From assembly GCF_964340395.1 (NCBI RefSeq), contig NC_135564.1, positions 22,979,387 through 23,043,386 of the forward strand: a stretch of DNA of 64,000 nt. Direction: 5' to 3'. Of this stretch, positions 22,776 through 34,676 are shown in pieces (positions within the stretch are counted from its first letter, which is position 1; each line of letters opens with the position of its first letter). The notes under the pieces are model-generated. The model worked only from the letters and a program-made list of their open reading frames with translations, was not told the DNA's origin and did no database searches. The stretch comes from Glandiceps talaboti. Taxonomy: Eukaryota; Hemichordata; Enteropneusta; Spengelidae. Both the position numbers and the translations under genes were made by a program.

Positions 22776-25251
22776 GGTTGTTGCACAGGCTATTTTTCAT
22801 CCCCATTCTTTACTTAGTAAAAATGTCATAACTTTGTTAAAAATAAAGATATTGACTCCATATTTTCAGAGTTTGTTCTTTATATATTCAACATATCAGC
22901 AAAAACATTTAAATATTGTCATATTTTTCAATTTTTACAAGGCAATTGTAGTTTTTTTCGGGGGGTTTTCACCGCTGTCATCATAAATAAAAATGTCAAA
23001 TTCATATTGTACAACTTTGCTGAAATTTAATTCCATTTGGTTGCTATTATCTGTCAAAATTGCAATTTTTGTAAACCTGTATCCCATTTACAATGAAGCA
23101 GTGTTCCCTGGCCGTTCAACTGTTTGGAAATTCCAACCTTACGTTTGTTGTCCTTGACCTAATTTATCTGATAAAGAAAACCTGAATTCCCTAGCCTGTA
23201 TAATAAGCAAATACAATGATTAAGAAAATGAGCTCAAAACAATGGTGTACAGAAGAAATGCTGGTTTTTTTTTATATTTCACAAACCGTCCGCGTCGTAT
23301 GTAGGAACACTCGTTGAAAGCATGGCTGTGAATTAGTTTCTTTGGACCCTCTAGTATGTATGGTAATCGTCATATGGTTCATATCCACCTTTAGACTACT
23401 GTAGAGACACTCTATATAAGTAATACGCATCGTACTGTAAAGCTTGCTTACTATTTCAAAGCCAGGGAGACAACAACAAAGTGTGTGTATTGCGCATGCG
23501 TAGCGTTCTCCTACGCTCTGCGTGGGGCCTCGGTTGCTCAGCTGATCAGCCCTGCTCTAAGCAAAGCCATCGCCGCATATCGCCTGAAATACAGCTAATT
23601 TGAAGATGCCGAAACCAAAAATAGGAATAAGAAAGGTCAAGCTTCGTTACAAGGCCTTGTCAGACGCTGGTATAAAGGCCAGGGAAGAATACATGGAGTC
23701 GCAAGACAGAGTTACGGCGACAAGGTTAGAGCGAGGTTAGACATTGCCCAGTAACCCACACAGCACATCCAGCCTTCTATGTGTCTACGGTCTACGAGTG
23801 TGGGGACTGCGACGCCGACAGACAGTTTATACAAGATATAGAAGCAACAGCAGGTATACAACCAGTCAATGACGATACCCCTATGGACTACAGAGAAAAC
23901 GTAACTTTCATCTTACTAGACCTGTCATTCTAATATTCAATCGTCCTGCAATGTGTCAACAGTTGCGGCAGTAGTGTCGAATTTTCTTGTGGAATGTCCA
24001 CAAAATGAAAGCGTGCATGACAAGTCAGAAATTTTACTTCTGTGAATTTTTCAATGTATCCAAATTTTATGTCTACAGTATGTTTTCCATACTGACTCAT
24101 GTCATGTTACAGTTATATTATTGCATGTCCATTTATTTATTTTCTTGTAAAACCATCACTAGAAGAAGCCATATCCATAATAATTATGTACAATAATAAA
24201 TTTCAGTAAATTTTGTAACACTCTTGGTCTTCTCTCAGTCATTGAGCAAGCAAACAAGTGAATGAGATAACGAGTAAGTTTACTGTAGTGTTGAAAAAGT
24301 ATGCTGTATACGTTTTATCACCAATAATGTATGGAATTCAAAATGAAATAACAAACATGACATTTCTACTACAACAGAGTCGAAATGGCACAACTGAATG
24401 CAACATGGGGTGGGATCCAAATATTTTATTAACTCAAGTGTCTGGTTGTATTATATATCATCAATGATTTATTAACAAAAGTCAAAACTATCTTATAAAT
24501 ACACAAAACAATATTTTACTTATGAAATTACCAGTCCCTATGAAAACATAGTAATTCGGATAAGTTGGGAATCATTTACTCATGTGTGTACCGGACAACG
24601 TCAGTATCTAGCTACTCATTGCACTGTCCGGGCATGTCGACCACATTTGTACCTCTTCTTGTCTTAGCCTGTCCATTTCATTTCAGATCGATCCTGTCAA
24701 AAAAAGAAAATAATAATGTTTAGGCTACTTTCTCACCCATGCATGAAATGAATAAGTTACTCAGCACAGGTGAAGTGCACTATCAGGGAAAAATGCACCG
24801 ACTATCTACTAGTAGTACTTGGCGACAATATGTGACGTCAATGGCGGTGATACACATGTACGCATGGATAGGATAGGAAAGTTAGAAACACCTCTAAATC
24901 AAAGGTTGAACGTTATATTTATTTACTCACCCTCCGTCTGAGATTTTGAGGTGAAATCGGCAGCAGGCGTCTGAATACTAGTTCGTGTTGACGGCATCTG
25001 AGCCTTCTACAAAATGCTGCCATTGGATGATTTGAGCCCGGGATACAGAGAGTCATCGTTGAGGGCGCATCAGACTCCCCAGCAAAATACAAACATGTCA
25101 ATTCCAGTCACAGTTTGAGGTCGATTTACCTGTACATTTCTTGCTTGCCCCTTGCTAATTCTTATTCAAATGTGTATAAATACATTTATTTAATTGAATT
25201 TACATATATTTTGTGAGAATTTTAACTGACGTCCTAGTCTGTGCAACTCCC
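22776..25251. mobile_element. Element D, TTAA-flanked, nested in copy B
   Basis: Flanked by TTAA at 22772-22775 and 25252-25255. Ends GGTTGTTGCACAGGCTA and, reverse complemented, GGGAGTTGCACAGACTA agree at 14 of 17 positions. Copy A near 30390 keeps the empty site ACACCTTAAAATGACC, which proves insertion. Length 2476 bp. A candidate coding start lies at 23606. Confidence 0.75.
23606..23740 (+). CDS. Candidate small reading frame within element D
   Basis: An ATG opens 44 codons: MPKPKIGIRKVKLRYKALSD, then AGIKAREEYMESQDRVTATR and LERG, very basic at the start, with a stop at 23738. Beyond the stop, in another frame, VYECGDCDADRQFIQDIEAT looks coding too. This may be the broken or spliced start of the transposase of element D. 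No domain recognised. Confidence 0.25.
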   Translation: MPKPKIGIRKVKLRYKALSDAGIKAREEYMESQDRVTATRLERG

Positions 25252-25667
25252 TTAAAATGACCTTTTTTCAGTCAGTTCCTCTCGGATTTACTTCGAGAGT
25301 TTTCAGGCATTTCTGGTCTCACCTACACTACACAATTTTGTGACGTCATACAGAGAATTCGTTAGCATTCAGGCTATGACGAGCATAGTCAATAGGTGAA
25401 TAAAACTCAACAACGCTGCAAAAAAACATTGCTGATGGTTGTAATAGACATCAGTAAACAAAAACTACAATCTACACGTCTTATTAACCAACCTCTACCA
25501 ATGTTCACCCACACTAAACCTGATATACGTCTGTGTCTGTGGGCAATACTAAAAAATATTTATTTGAAGTTTCTGTATTATGTCCCCATATATTTTAAAT
25601 GGGTAAAAATAAAAAATAGCACCAATCAAATCAAATAGACTTGTATAGCACCAAACTCCAATACATA

Positions 25668-26570
25668 GAATATTCCAATGGCATTGTAGCACAAATGTAC
25701 AGTTTTTAAAAATATTTACCCACATGAAGAGCCATGCTAGGTATAGATGTTCATTTACTGAATGATTATTCAGTTGCCTATCCAACCCTGTTGTTATCTT
25801 TGGAATATATGCGATCATTTGGCTGTTGCTAAGGGCGTGGTCATGTTGCTAGGCATATTTACATACATTCTTTCAATGTCTATTCAATTGTCTATTTCTT
25901 TTATTATCTTTGCAATATCTATGATCATTTGGCCGTTGCCATGGGTGTGGTTTTGTTGCTAGGCATATTTACATACATTCTTTCAATGTCTATTCAATTG
26001 TCTATTTCTTTTATTATCTTTGCAATATCTATGATCATTTGGCTGTTGCCATGGGCGTGGTTTTGTTGCTAGGCATATTTGCACACTTTCTGAATGTTGG
26101 TTCACTTGTCTAAGAATCCCTGTTATCTTTGTGAAATGAACTGTTTGGTTGTTGCTATGGGTGTGGTCATGGTTGCTAGGGATATTTGCATACATTTTTT
26201 GAATGTTTACTAACTTGCCTACCACTGCCAGATGATGTTCTTATTTAACCAAAATATACTGCCATTTGGTTGTTGCTAAGGGCGTGGTCATGGTTGCTAG
26301 GGCCAATTGTCTCAAATATTTGAAGAAAGTCTGCAGAATAACACTTCTAGAAACATCTCATCAAATTCAGTCTCATTGATCAAGTACTTTTCGAGATATA
26401 CATTTTTGACCAAAATCCACTTTTTTACACCTAATTAAGTAATTTGCATATCACTCCTGAGATTATTGTATGCTTAATATTTCTTCATCGATACACCCAC
26501 AGATGCATCCCCCATTAAATTTCATCCCAATCTGCTTAATAATTTTGGAATTAAAGACTTTTGACCAACA
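25668..26570 (+). mobile_element. H1 copy lacking its tail
   Basis: The 5' end CCAATGGCATTGTAGCACAA with TGTACAG is followed by leader, five core units (GCTGTTGC(T/C)A(T/A)GGG) and 3' module to ATTTTGGAATTAAAGACT. The microsatellite and hairpin are missing because an H2 copy starts at 26571. Confidence 0.7.
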
Positions 26571-27110
26571 AGTCATTGAAAATGACAGTCCTCCGCTATG
26601 ATTGGGTTTTAAGGAACTGGCAGTTTATGTTGTCATTTTCAAACCTGGTTAATGTTGTTTGGCCTCATATGGTTGTTTTTGATATCACTACTCTGTTCAA
26701 GCATGTCTGAGTTATGGCTTTGGACATGGAAAATTCGCAAACAAAATGGCTGCCTGGCAGCCATATTGGATCATATCACGACAACAATGAATATGCACAT
26801 GTATGTCATACAATGTATAACACTGTCCTAATAGCAACTTTGAATGAGATCTGTTCATGCATGTCTGAGTTATGGCTTTGGACAGGGAAAATTCGCAAAC
26901 AAAATGGCTGCTAGGCGGCCATATTGAATCGTATCATAAAACAAATTGACATGCTTATGTATGCAATAGTATGTTGCCCCTGTACCAAGTTTGAAAGAAA
27001 TCTATCCAGGCATCTCCAAGAAACAGCTACGGACGGACGGATGAATGGACGGACGGACAGACAGAACCCAATCCATAAGTCTCCAGCTATGCTGACAACC
27101 CGTGAAACAA
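26571..27110 (+). mobile_element. H2 copy
   Basis: The 5' end AAGTCATTGAAAATGACAGT and GATTGGGTTTTAAGGAAC, then core units with CAAACAAAATGGCTGC and the tail GGACGGACGG, AACCCAATCCATAAGTCTCC. The closing arm GCGGGGACTAA is degraded here. Confidence 0.65.
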
Positions 27111-27138
27111 AACTACTGCCTTGAAAACACTACCCACC

Positions 27139-27759
27139 CACTGTACAATATCTTACCCACAACTCTCTCTGATTGGTATGCTTGGAGGTTCCTTATTTTA
27201 TAACTTTTTCAATAATCCATACTTTTCAACATTTTAAGCATAGTAATTAAGTTTAATTAATATGTAGCAAAAGAACGCTTAGGAATTAAAAATAAAGTTC
27301 TAAATTTTGTATAAAAATGGAACTAACAACTAAATTAAGCATGTGCTGTGAATAAAAAACTTTTCACTGTCGAAGTGTCAATAACTTGGGTAGTCAGTGT
27401 GTATGATGAGTTTTAGTATGTAAATTTCTTTTGTCATACCTATTCAAATAAATCTATATCTTTGGCAAAGACATAACAGGTGCATATATTTTCCTTAGTT
27501 TCGTCGCAAATATTCTGCATGTCTTTCAAGAAAATCTGCTGACAAATTCCTAAAATTGTTACTCCTTCTATAATAAATCACTGATACCAGAACCGATGAA
27601 AATGGGTATTCAGAAAATCATCAGAGGCAATTCTACGCTTGCCAAATGGAAAAAATGTTTTTACAAATCCCTATATACTGGTGAGATTTGTCTGACTTCA
27701 AGGAGATGATGTCCAACACTACAAATCAGAGAGAGTTGTGGGTAAAATGTTGTACAGTG
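27139..27759. mobile_element. MITE with 40-bp TIRs starting CACTGTAC and 5-bp CCACC duplication
   Basis: Left terminus CACTGTACAATATCTTACCC and, reverse complemented, right terminus CACTGTACAACATTTTACCC. The arms run 40 bp with three mismatches (ACAACTCTCTCTGATT shared). CCACC stands on both sides (27134-27138 and 27760-27764). The 621-bp interior has no long reading frame. A 5-bp GC-rich duplication and CAC-start termini are traits of Transib and ProtoRAG elements, but the assignment is open. Confidence 0.75.
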
Positions 27760-28729
27760 CCACCTACCAATAATTAAATACCCCTAATAATCACCTGTAC
27801 ACAAAAAAAAAACATATAATAATGCAAGTCCCCAACAAGTCGATGTTCAGTCTGAATGTGAGTTTCTGAGGTGTTACGTGGGTCTCAGACACAGGCTAGA
27901 GTATTCCAGCCTACAGCCCTGGCCGAAAATAATAGATGTAAACTTGCGGTCACTAGCCAAACATACCAGTATGACAATACAAGATCACAACGAAAACTGA
28001 AACATTTCCAGGTCACTCTCATTTCATAGATGGACAACAAAATTATGTCAGCTTCATTTTTTTCTTGCTAAGGAAATCAAAGGCCTACACCGAAAAACCA
28101 CTGAATCAACTTCTGGGATCTAAACAAAATCGGCAATCAGAACATTATGCATGGTTTGAATTATTATTTGTTGAGGCAATATATTCTAGTTATGATTAGA
28201 GGCATTTTGATATCGACCTGTAACAATAGTTGAGCTCCTAGTTCTATCGAGGGCGGAATAGGCAACTAGAACCCAATACACACTCTCCAACATCACTAGC
28301 ATTTCCATTGTTGTTGCTAATATCGTAGGACATGACACCTACATAAAAAGGCAAGTCGATCTATCGAACATGTTAAAATCGTCATTGAAAGAAGATTCAT
28401 CACTCTCAGATAAATTCTGACAAGTATCAAATTCAGAATTACTACACTCTGCTATTGCTTACTATACTAACTGGCATGAACTCATCCTCTCTATGACATC
28501 ATAATCACCAAAAGGAAGAACAATAGGCGGTATAACAGTAAATTCATGGCTGCTCGAGTCACCACTGATTGCCAATTTTAACTTTTTTTATCACTTATCA
28601 TGCAATTTTGAATAGTCAGCTTTGCATTCACTGGTTATGAGACATACATATATAAAGAACATTTTTCAAGGTTGTGGTATGGAGCATTTTGAATCACCTT
28701 TCAATCAAGTTACAAGATTTTCCACCTAC

Positions 28730-29014
28730 CTTCATTGACTTTTAATCTTGCACTGGCTTGTACCCTCCCATGGAAGTTTTCAGCTATACACTCATATATA
28801 CCACTGTCTTCTTTGCCATTTCGGACTGATGAGATAAGTAGTTCGCCATTGTCTTCAGTAATTGTCCTAATGCGTCCATTCAGATACACAGGTTCACCAT
28901 TTTTTAGCCATGTGATAGTAGGTTTAGGTACACCTTTAGCTTCGCATCTAAATCTGGCAGTGGCTGCAGCTGGCCTTGCTACATATTCTGGAGGATTAAC
29001 AATTGTTGGTGGTT
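28730..29014 (-). CDS. Exon: complete Ig domain (putative Ig4)
   Basis: The 285-bp exon is in phase 1 at both ends, with acceptor TTTTGCAG and donor GTAGG. It encodes one whole I-set Ig domain of about 95 residues. In order these are EPPTIVNPPEYVARP, ARFRCEAKG (first cysteine), TITWLKNG (tryptophan), LLISSVRNGKEDSGIYECIA (closing cysteine) and ARLKVNEG. It is the last Ig before the FN3 block. The right end of a TTAA-flanked transposon stops at 28699, only 31 bp from the donor. Single-exon coding here contrasts with the split Ig2 and Ig3. Confidence 0.93.
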
Positions 29015-29040
29015 CTGCAAAAAATCATACAAGATATGAG

Positions 29041-29234
29041 AAATAATACAAATAATAAAGTTACAAGCCTTCATACAATGTAGGTGCCCCCCCCCCCTTA
29101 TGTTGTATCGCAGTTACTGTGCAAATTTGAATGGTGTCTCTACATACAAATTGCATAGTATACCAGTAGTACAGTATAGTATACTAGTTAATTACGACAT
29201 GCCGATTTAAAAATACATTACAATAATATGCATA
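29041..29234. other. Unassigned intron sequence
   Basis: Short stretch next to the third Ig exon. It contains a run of nine C at about 29089 and AT-rich sequence, no recognised element. Confidence 0.4.
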
Positions 29235-30059
29235 ACAAGTCAATGAGAATGACATAGTCCCCGCTATGATTGGGTTTTAAGGAATTATCACTACTCTGAT
29301 CACGCAACAACACTTGTGAACCTAAATCAAACAGACTTAGATATGTTGTGTCTGCTTGTTGGACATGGAACATGCCTACAACAATAAAGGATGCATCGGG
29401 TAGGGGGGATCATATCACGACGAAAATGGATATGCACATGTATGTCATAGAACACTGTCCTAATACCAACTTTGAATGAGATCTGTTCAAGCATGTCTAA
29501 GTTATGGCTTTGGACATAGAAAAATCATAAAACAAAATGGCTGCCAGGCGGCCATATTGGATCGTATCACAACAACAATGAATATACACATGTATGTCAT
29601 AGAACACTGTCCTAACACCAACTTTGAATGAGATCTGTTCAAGCATGTCTGAGTTATGGCTTTGGACATGGAAAATTCGCAAACAAAATGGCTGCCAGGC
29701 AGCCATATTGGATCGTATCATGATGAAAATGGATATGCACATGTATGTCATAGAACACTGTCCTAATAGCAACTTTGAATGAGATCTGTTCAAGCATGTC
29801 TGAGTTATGGCTTTGGACATGGAAAATTTGCTGCTACAAAATGGCTGCTAGGCGGCCATATTGGATCGTATCATAAAACAAATTGACGTGCATATGTATG
29901 CCATTGTATGTTGCCCCTGTACAAAAATCGGTCCAGGCATCTCCAAGAAACAGCTGCGGACGGACGGACGGACGGACGGACGCACGGAAGCACGGACGCA
30001 CAGACAGACGGAACCCAATCCATAAGTCCCCGTCCCGGACTTCGTCCGGCGGGGACTAA
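29235..30059 (+). mobile_element. H2 copy, complete
   Basis: The 5' end AACAAGTCAATGAGAATGAC with TAGTCCCCGC; core units of about 151 bp; tail CCAGGCATCTCCAAGAAACA, ACGG repeats 29961-29988, AACCCAATCCATAAGTCCCC and TTCGTCCGGCGGGGACTAA. The 5' TAGTCCCCGC is the reverse complement of the 3' GCGGGGACTA. Confidence 0.75.
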
Positions 30060-30293
30060 CAATAAATGTTCAACTGTAGAGCACTATAGCAGTGTCTCTT
30101 TCTCTTTCTCATGGTATTAGTGTTATAGTTTCATATGTTGTCTGGATCTCGTGGTCCGTAAGGCTGTAAGTTAGGACGACGCAGCCACTGACCTCCATTA
30201 TACCACAATTCAAGTGACAATTTGGTGGGCATTGCATCTGCAGCCAAATTATGTGGGGTATATTATTGTAGGACTCATGTTAAAGGTGATTCA

Positions 30294-32701
30294 AAATGCT
30301 CACATTCACTATCGCTAATTTGCTAGACGACATGTTTGTGAAATGCATTCTGGTTTTAAAACTTTTCAAAAGCGTCTGCAAACACCTTAAAATGACCCTT
30401 TTTCAGTCACTTCCCTTCGGATTTACTTCGAGAGTTTTCAGGTATTTCCGGTCCCACCTAGACCACGGGATTTTATGACGTCATAAAGAGACATAGATAG
30501 CACGTAGCCTATGGCGAGCGTAGTCACTAGGTGAACAAAACTCAACAGCATTGTGAAAAAATACATTGCTAGTGGTTGTAACAGACATCAGTAAACAAAA
30601 ACTACACTCTACATGTCTTATTAACCAACATTTACTGATATTTACTCACACTTTCTGACTAATTGGCAGTGTCTGTGGGTATAAATGCTAAAATATGATC
30701 TCCCCATATTATGGCAAAATAAATCAAAACGGCTAGACTACAGTGTAGATATACATAAACACTTGTAATGTCGCTCGCGTGTTTCAATTTATTTATCTGA
30801 TTTTTTTAATTATTTGCCGAGGAGAAGCATTACAATATCTTCGACAGGCATGGCGTCGACAGCATATTATAGCCCACTATACTCGACTATACTCACTGAT
30901 GTCGCCTTTTGAACGGCGCATTTAGCAACAAAGTAAACATATTTATCTTGAATAAATATACTAGCTATTAGATTGCCATATCATCAGCAATAAAATTGTA
31001 AAGAATTGAGGAAATTTCGTGAGTTTGGTGTTGTCATTTACATGACTTTAGCAACTCGTCTGGAAGAAAACTTGTATGGTTTCCCTTGTTGCGATATCAC
31101 TTAATTTAATGCAACAATGCAACATGCCTATTTAATATTCATTAGAAGAATTCTGTAACGAATCATGGTATTCGAAGTGTACAGTTTAGGAAACCAACAA
31201 ATCAAATATCGCGATGTGTTCATGATATCAAATACGATTGGACAATATTGACGTCGGCAATCAAGGTCGTGACCCCAGCACATGGTTATGAAAGAAAGCC
31301 TGCAACTAGATACTTGGCTAGCCACGTCCGGTCCCGTTTCTCAGGGTTTGTTTTGAAGTTAGAGACGTTATTTCTGTACGACTTGAAGAATTTTACAATA
31401 TATCTGATTGATAAATATGGATTACATCAACACGTGGATAAATTTAACCCGACACGAATGTGCGCTGTGCTCTCCCGATTCCATGTATACGTACATTGTA
31501 CATACACTGCTTCAGCTTTGATCGGCGGCCTAGTATGAGCTTACTGCCGCGGCCGCGGTGACTGCACAAAACTTGACAACACTACCCCTCTACCGATATA
31601 TAATAATCACCTGTATACCGTGATAAAAACAAGCAATAATTCGAGTCCCCAACAAGTCGATGAGACCTACTTCTGTTCTGTCCGATCCGAATGCGAGTTT
31701 CTTAGGTTTTATATGGGTTTCAGACTCGGACTAGAGTATTACGCCCTAGACAATAATATATGTAAACTCGTGTTCACAAGCCAAACATGTGACAATACAA
31801 GACCACAACGAAAACTGTGAAAAATTTGCAGGTCAGTCTCATTTTATATATGGACAACAAAATTAGGTCGGTCACAGTTCCATTTACATGTACATGATGC
31901 AATGACTCGGAGCGTACTTCCATATGCTCGGAGCAAATCGAATCAATTAGTGTATTATGGGACCAACAAATATATTGTGGCACATGTCCCGATACGCCTT
32001 CTTGAAGTTTCCCATTGGTATTCTAATAGCTAGTATATTTATTCGAGATGAAATATGTTTACTTTGTTGTTAAATGCACTGTTCAAAAGGGGACGCGAGT
32101 ACGATTGGGCTAAAATATGCCGTCCTTGGCCCGGGGATGCCGTCAAACGTCACCACGGTATCGTAATGCTACTTGCCGGCAAATAATAAAAAATCAGATA
32201 AATAAAAGTCAATGAACGTGAAACACGCGACATTACAAGTGTTTATATATATCTAGTCTTGCCGTTTTTGATTTATTTTGCCATAATATGGGGAGATCAT
32301 TTATACCCACAGACACTGCCAATTAGTCAGAAAGTGTGAGTAAATATCGGTAAATGTTGGTTAATAAGACATGTAGAGTGTAGTTTTTGTTTACTGATGT
32401 CTGTTACAACCACTAGCAATGTATTTTTTCACAATGCTGTTGAGTTTTGTTCACCTAGTGACTACGCTCGCCATAGGCTACGTGCTATCCATGTCTCTTT
32501 ATGACGTCATAAAATCCTGTGGTCTAGATGGGACCGGAAATACCCGAAAACTCTCGAAGTAAATCCGAAGGGAAGTGACTGAAAAAGGGTCATTTTAAGG
32601 TGTTTGCAGACGCTTTTGAAAAGTTTTAAAACCAGAATGCATTTCACAAACATGTCGTCTAGCAAATTAGCGATAGTGAATGTGAGCATTTTGAATCACC
32701 T
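30294..32701. mobile_element. TTAA-flanked element, copy A, with about 690-bp inverted arms
   Basis: AGGTGATTCAAAATGCTCAC after TTAA (30290-30293) and TTTTGAATCACCT before TTAA (32702-32705). Left 30294 to about 30985 and right about 32011 to 32701 are near-identical inverted repeats, so the same 60-codon reading frame appears in both arms on opposite strands. The roughly 1-kb centre (TCGAGTCCCCAACAAGTCGA and following) matches copy B. No transposase is seen. Foldback-like non-autonomous DNA transposon. Confidence 0.85.
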
Positions 32702-32744
32702 TTAACTAAAAAGTTTTCTGTCTCTGAATATCGCAGCGTAAGTT

Positions 32745-33252
32745 TTAGCAAGTTTTAGACTTGAAACAAAGCTCTAACCGACGAGCTGTACAATCAACAT
32801 TTATCAGATGAGGTAAGTCTCTACGAATTTGTGTAATTACCCCTGAACGCTTTCCTACCATAACGCTTGCACCATCTGAAGCCATACCAACAAGTTTGTC
32901 TTTCCACTGATTTTCATTCATGCCAAGTTCATTCTGAAATCCTATGTCAATGGCATTTACTATGGCTTGTAAACTGAGAAATTTTGTCACCGGTCGATAG
33001 TCTTTCAGAATTCTAACATAAACTATCTCTTCCTCTACAACAGAGCGATCGGTAGAGGAGTCATTTAATACAGAATAGAAATTACTCTCCTCGATAGCAC
33101 ATGCCATTTTGAGCTGGATTGACTCACTGATGAAATTTGGCACCTGCTTGTCTTTTCTATATGTACTACCTACTGTCAATTTATTGGTTTCGTGCAGCCA
33201 GGCAAATCTGTGAAGGGCTTCTCATTTTTAGCAATATAGTAAGCAGTCCGAA
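32745..33252 (-). pseudogene. hAT transposase remnant (ZNF862/ZMYM-like type)
   Basis: Minus strand: RTAYYIAKNEKPFTDLPGC, YSVLNDSSTDRSVVEEEIVY, DKLVGMASDGASVMVGKRSG, VITQIRRDLPHLINVDCTAR and RLEL. The 'DGS(T)D...E', 'ASDGASVM.GK..GV' and 'C.AHRLEL' blocks are typical of the hAT catalytic region. One frame is open from 33179 to 32745, but the C-terminal half and N-terminal zinc finger are missing and frame breaks occur upstream. Lies in the intron between the third and fourth Ig-coding exons. Confidence 0.75.
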
Positions 33253-33721
33253 ATAAAATTTCGGGCTACTACCTACAGAAAGTGGTAGCCCCATGAAGAC
33301 AATTGGTAGTCTATAGATGCAGGACTACCATTAATTTCAAGCCCTACTGCTACACCCACCTACAAAACACCAACAAACCACTGTTGCCTGAAGACTAAAC
33401 TAGTACACAACAATATGAATCACCAAATAAGGTACAGTTACAAAGTGCATAACATGTGGTGAGCATAATTAGTAATTTATAAGTAAACATTACACAAAGG
33501 CGTAAAAGGTAGCACATGGGAACTCGACACCTTTTGTGAGCTGGCTGAGTTGCTGAAGTTAGTCGAAGCAAGGGGGCAAGTATTATTGCTACTTTTCTTG
33601 CCAATGAGTATAATGTTTAGAGGTATGAACACAATTTCCTTTATTTTTATGGCAAAATAAATATAAATTATCATCCTTTGCATGTAGTCTTTAAAAAGAG
33701 CATTACGGACACGTTACTTAC

Positions 33722-33868
33722 CATGTACTTGTAAAATGCCTTTTGCCTTGACTTGTACACCAGTAGTTGGGTTCTCTGCTGTACATACATAAACACCACT
33801 ATCTGATGTTTCTAATTCATTGATTTCAAGATTGTTTCCTTCCTGTGAGTTAATTACTTCTGTTCCAT
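33722..33868 (-). CDS. Exon: second half of Ig3
   Basis: The 147-bp exon has phase 1 at both ends, with acceptor TACCATTTCAG and donor GTAAGT. It encodes DGTEVINSQEGNNLEINELE, then TSDSGVYVCTAENP, which holds the closing cysteine of the Ig fold begun in exon 47940-48238. It ends in GILQVHG, the last strand. An intron in the middle of an Ig domain is usual in DCC-type genes. The upstream intron is 14.1 kb and filled with H1, H2, K, hAT-like and piggyBac-like copies. Confidence 0.9.
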
Positions 33869-34369
33869 CTGAAATGGTACAAATTGTTTATTATTGAATA
33901 CTATGTACTCGCTTAATTTAATTTTCTTTTGATTGGGTTCATTACCATCCATACAGTGAACCTGTGCAGTAATATTCCAGGTAGACACAACAGTGACAAC
34001 GAAAATTGCAACATTAGTGTTGCTTCTTTTTTACGTTGATTGTGGCAGAATATGCTATTTTGTATCAAAATAAAAAACAATGGACTCTCAGTACTATGGC
34101 AGAAAGCAAAACATACAATCGGACTACAAGTACAACTGTATGCATTTTCCATTTTTTTAATCATCATACTGAAGATATTTTATGAAGCTAACTTTCATGG
34201 CCACCCCGCTGTTTGGGAGCTGTTGATCCCTGTTTGGATTGTAACACTTCTTGTCTGTGCTAGGTGCAATGACATGCATATATACCTAATAGTACATTGC
34301 CCTTATACCAAGATTGACTAAAATTGATCTAGACATGTCTTCCAAATGGCTCCAGACATGAAAATGTGT
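33869..34369. other. Unassigned intron sequence
   Basis: About 500 bp with no exon. GACATGCATATATACCTAAT and TGACTAAAATTGATCTAGAC at 34270-34340 faintly resemble an H2/H3 tail. Confidence 0.35.
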
Positions 34370-34676
34370 GTGTGACATTTGAATGTATATATTTGCAAGT
34401 ATGATGTAGAAAATTTATTTTCCATTCAAATGATACATTATTTTTCAAAAATATGCAACTTTAAGTACCTTTATATCAATTTGATTATATACCACTCACT
34501 CTCACCTCAAAGTTATGTTAGTGAGGGGCCTGGTGGTGAACAAACAATCCCATGTGGCCAATGGTGGTGAACAAATAATCCCATGTGGCCAATGGTGGTG
34601 AACAAACAATCCCATGTGGCCAATGGTGGTGAACAAACAATCCCATGTGGCCAATGGTGGTGAAAGAGTTAAAGAG
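34370..34676 (+). mobile_element. piggyBac-like right end with 31-bp x 4 tandem
   Basis: Matches the right end of the copies at 42854, 50472 and 61218 (TTATGTTAGTGAGG, GGTGGTGAAAGAGTTAA). The terminal segment TGGTGGTGAACAAACAATCC CATGTGGCCAA is repeated at 34531, 34562, 34593 and 34624, so the end multiplied in place. Confidence 0.7.

Larger units (their letters stand above)
22694..28699. mobile_element. TTAA-flanked element, copy B, with nested insertions
   Basis: Left end AGGTGATTCAAAATACTCAC after TTAA (22690-22693); right end ATTTTGAATCACCT before TTCA (28700-28703, probably a mutated TTAA). Termini and internal blocks (25252-25600 and 27760-28040) match copy A at 30294-32701. Inside are element D (22776-25251), an H1 (25668-26570), an H2 (26571-27110) and a MITE (27139-27759). 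TTAA targets occur in piggyBac, Kolobok and Sola3; the superfamily is unresolved. Confidence 0.65.

Noticed and set aside
30296-32689. The same 60-codon protein encoded twice in opposite directions
   Set aside because: It lies in the two inverted arms of one DNA transposon and has no domain; duplication explains it.
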